This document shows, one piece after another, positions 62,465-64,000 of a stretch of 64,000 nt of DNA. This stretch comes from Hydrogenophaga flava NBRC 102514 (GTDB taxonomy: Bacteria > Pseudomonadota > Gammaproteobacteria > Burkholderiales > Burkholderiaceae_C), in NCBI RefSeq assembly GCF_001571145.1, contig NZ_BCTF01000022.1:37006-101005 (forward strand), written 5' to 3'. Position numbers and translations under genes: made by a program. Position 1 is the first letter of the stretch. Every line of letters begins with the position of its first letter. The notes under the pieces were generated by a model, which saw nothing but the letters and a program-made list of their open reading frames with translations, was not told the DNA's origin and ran no database searches.

Positions 62465-64000
62465 TCACGGGGCCGAGCCCGACTGCTCCCTCGGACGGAA
62501 GTAGAGGATGTCCTCCGGAGCTACCGGACCTCTGGCGAGTCCAAGGCGCATGGCCGGCGTTCTCTTGTCCTGGCCAACTTCGCAGTAGTTGAAGTAAACC
62601 CGGAATACTTCAAGAAGCATGACGAGATTGCGAGGGTTGTAGGCGTTCTTGCCGAACCAGATTCTCCGGTCTGCTGATGCGCTAGCGATTCCGCGCTCCG
62701 CAACTGTGATTGCGCGACGTACCTGCATGAAGAATCTGTCGACCGCCGTAAGCGTCGCCCTCATGTAGAGGTCCAACACCCCCTCTAACTCCGCTGTTCG
62801 GATTTCAGGGTCATCGGGGATGGGCTTTCGATTTGTCAACCAGCAAATCTGCTTTTCAGGTTCTCGGGGGTCTGCCAGCGGATGCGCGAACCAATAGTCA
62901 TTCCATGCGCCGTGCTTGGTCATGAGCTTGAGCTGTTGTCTGCCCAATTCCAGTGCGGCCTCCCGCTCCGACATTCCGGGGTTCTCGGCAATCACGTCCT
63001 GCAACTGTTTCTTGCTTTTTGCAATAGCAGCATGCTTTGCGTCGATGGGTAAATCCGTGTGATTGACGTAGAAGCCCTCTGCGGCACCGCGCTTCACCCG
63101 TTCACCCATGGCAGCCATAAACGCGCCTCGCAGCCCTGAGTCCTGGTCCATGAAGCAAATCAATCGCTCTGCCTTGTTGAGCATTCGGCTCACGAATTGC
63201 ATGTGGGCGAACATGACCACCTGCTCGTGCAATAGCATGCCTTGCGCTGGCGTTCGAATATGTGGTGAGGGGGTATCTGCTTCAACATCCTCGCGAGCCT
63301 GCACTTGGGTGTACAGGGCAACGATGGTGGCTGAGAGGCCCTGGAGGGCGAGAGACGGAGACCCCTCACTCATAGAGGCTCGGAGCTTCGTCACTTGGAT
63401 GCTCGATGCCCTTCCATCTGCGGACTCGTAATCCTCGGGCAGCCAAACACGTGCGTATCTGCGATACGGCCTCGTTAGCTTGTCGTCCCCGACATTCTTG
63501 TAATCCTCGTACACGTGGTCGACGTTCAGGTCGGGGTCGTAATTGACATGAACGCCAAGCACATAACCGGTCTCTAAATCGGCAGTCGCCATGGACAGAA
63601 GAATCGTATTTCGGCGGTCTTTTCTGGAGGACCAATTGACCACCAGCTTCTGCCTGTCGGTGGTGAGAAACCTCTCGCCCAAATCAGCCTTGGTCGGCAA
63701 CTGCCCCTCGCGTGCACTAACGAAGGCTTGGCACTGTTGGTGGATGAATTCGAGCTTGTTGTACAGCGTCGAAGGGCTGATTCTATTCATCTTGATGATT
63801 CGGCGCAAAGGCACCGAGTTCATCAGCTGCTGGAATACATCTCGATTGATGTGCGTCTTGCGCTGCCGCTTGGTGGACTTGCCGCCGTGGGCAAACACCT
63901 TCTTGCATCCTTTGCATTGATACCTTGGAGTTCCATGGCGATTGACTCCGTATTTGACGATACCCGCTCCCTTGCCGGAGCAATCTTCGTTAGGGATGGC
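62465..64000 (-). CDS. Transposase-like protein, truncated at the window edge
   Basis: 511 residues and the stop are visible; the start lies beyond base 64000. The first visible part reads YGVNRHGTPRYQCKGCKKVF, the zinc-ribbon N-terminus found in IS1/IS1595-type transposases, and then a helical DNA-binding region (LRRIIKMNRISPSTLYNKLE). Later parts look like a DDE-type core: ILLSMATADLETGYVLGVHV, RLICFMDQDSGLRGAF and, at the C-terminus, the integrase-like FNYCEVGQDKRTPAMRLGLA. Codon use is less GC-rich than its neighbours, a sign of transfer. Whether it is an active IS or a domesticated copy is unknown; the ends are not seen. Confidence 0.65.
   Translation of the reverse strand, partial: AIPNEDCSGKGAGIVKYGVNRHGTPRYQCKGCKKVFAHGGKSTKRQRKTHINRDVFQQLMNSVPLRRIIKMNRISPSTLYNKLEFIHQQCQAFVSAREGQLPTKADLGERFLTTDRQKLVVNWSSRKDRRNTILLSMATADLETGYVLGVHVNYDPDLNVDHVYEDYKNVGDDKLTRPYRRYARVWLPEDYESADGRASSIQVTKLRASMSEGSPSLALQGLSATIVALYTQVQAREDVEADTPSPHIRTPAQGMLLHEQVVMFAHMQFVSRMLNKAERLICFMDQDSGLRGAFMAAMGERVKRGAAEGFYVNHTDLPIDAKHAAIAKSKKQLQDVIAENPGMSEREAALELGRQQLKLMTKHGAWNDYWFAHPLADPREPEKQICWLTNRKPIPDDPEIRTAELEGVLDLYMRATLTAVDRFFMQVRRAITVAERGIASASADRRIWFGKNAYNPRNLVMLLEVFRVYFNYCEVGQDKRTPAMRLGLARGPVAPEDILYFRPREQSGSAP

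Overview
The window is a high-GC chromosome segment from a flagellated betaproteobacterium, most likely Burkholderiales and probably Comamonadaceae (Hydrogenophaga/Acidovorax-like). Reasons: an flhDC-headed flagellar cluster carrying flhF and flhG, a lateral run of CheA-R-D-B chemotaxis genes, a VanAB demethylase pair and Comamonadaceae-style regulators. This is inference from gene content; no rRNA or tRNA gene was seen.

Layout. 1-1319 (+): the 3' part of an MFS transporter and a small HIT-like protein. 1325-15566 (-): the early/middle flagellar block, read right to left: flhDC, terminator, motAB, cheY-cheZ, terminator, then flhB-flhA-flhF-flhG-fliA. The last operon continues without a break into three genes for what looks like a CDP-ribitol-dependent modification system: a LicD/fukutin-type transferase, a CDP-ribitol synthase fusion, and a zinc-ribbon methyltransferase. 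15567-16058: flhDC/fliC regulatory region. 16059-19260 (+): fliC, fliD, fliS, fliT. 19286-19609 (-): fliE. 19793-26479 (+): fliF-G-H-I-J-K. 26637-30865 (+): fliL-M-N-O-P-Q-R behind a recognisable FlhDC-type box.

30875-33425 (-): a sensor kinase/LuxR-type regulator operon with a small membrane protein and a lipoprotein. 33569-39290 (+): chemotaxis cluster: a mini-CheZ-like protein, then cheY-cheA-cheR-cheD-cheB behind a near-consensus sigma-28 (FliA) promoter. cheW and receptor genes are absent. 39333-42124 (+): periplasmic molybdopterin-fold protein plus hybrid kinase. 42222-42869 (-): an unknown protein behind a sigma-28-like promoter.

42971-49541: aromatic catabolism and stress genes: VOC protein, DUF2783 protein, FAD monooxygenase, universal stress protein, MarR regulator and vanillate demethylase VanAB, with several palindromic operators and a 102-bp nearly perfect palindrome. 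49542-54789 (-): substrate-binding lipoprotein, six-PAS kinase and response regulator, with no ABC transporter. 54880-62332: glmS, an Lrp-type regulator, a DUF2726 protein, glmU, lipoproteins and an ArsB/SLC13-like transporter. 62465-64000 (-): a truncated, more A+T-rich transposase-like gene running off the right edge.

How it fits together. FlhDC would activate the fliL operon and other middle genes; FliA, encoded here, would then fire fliC, fliS, motA, the cheY operon and the unknown 215-residue gene through promoters of the form TAAAG/TCAAG-N11-NCCGATAA. The most unusual point is that the putative ribitol-phosphate genes are transcriptionally continuous with fliA, which suggests a modification of the flagellar filament or a linked surface glycan.
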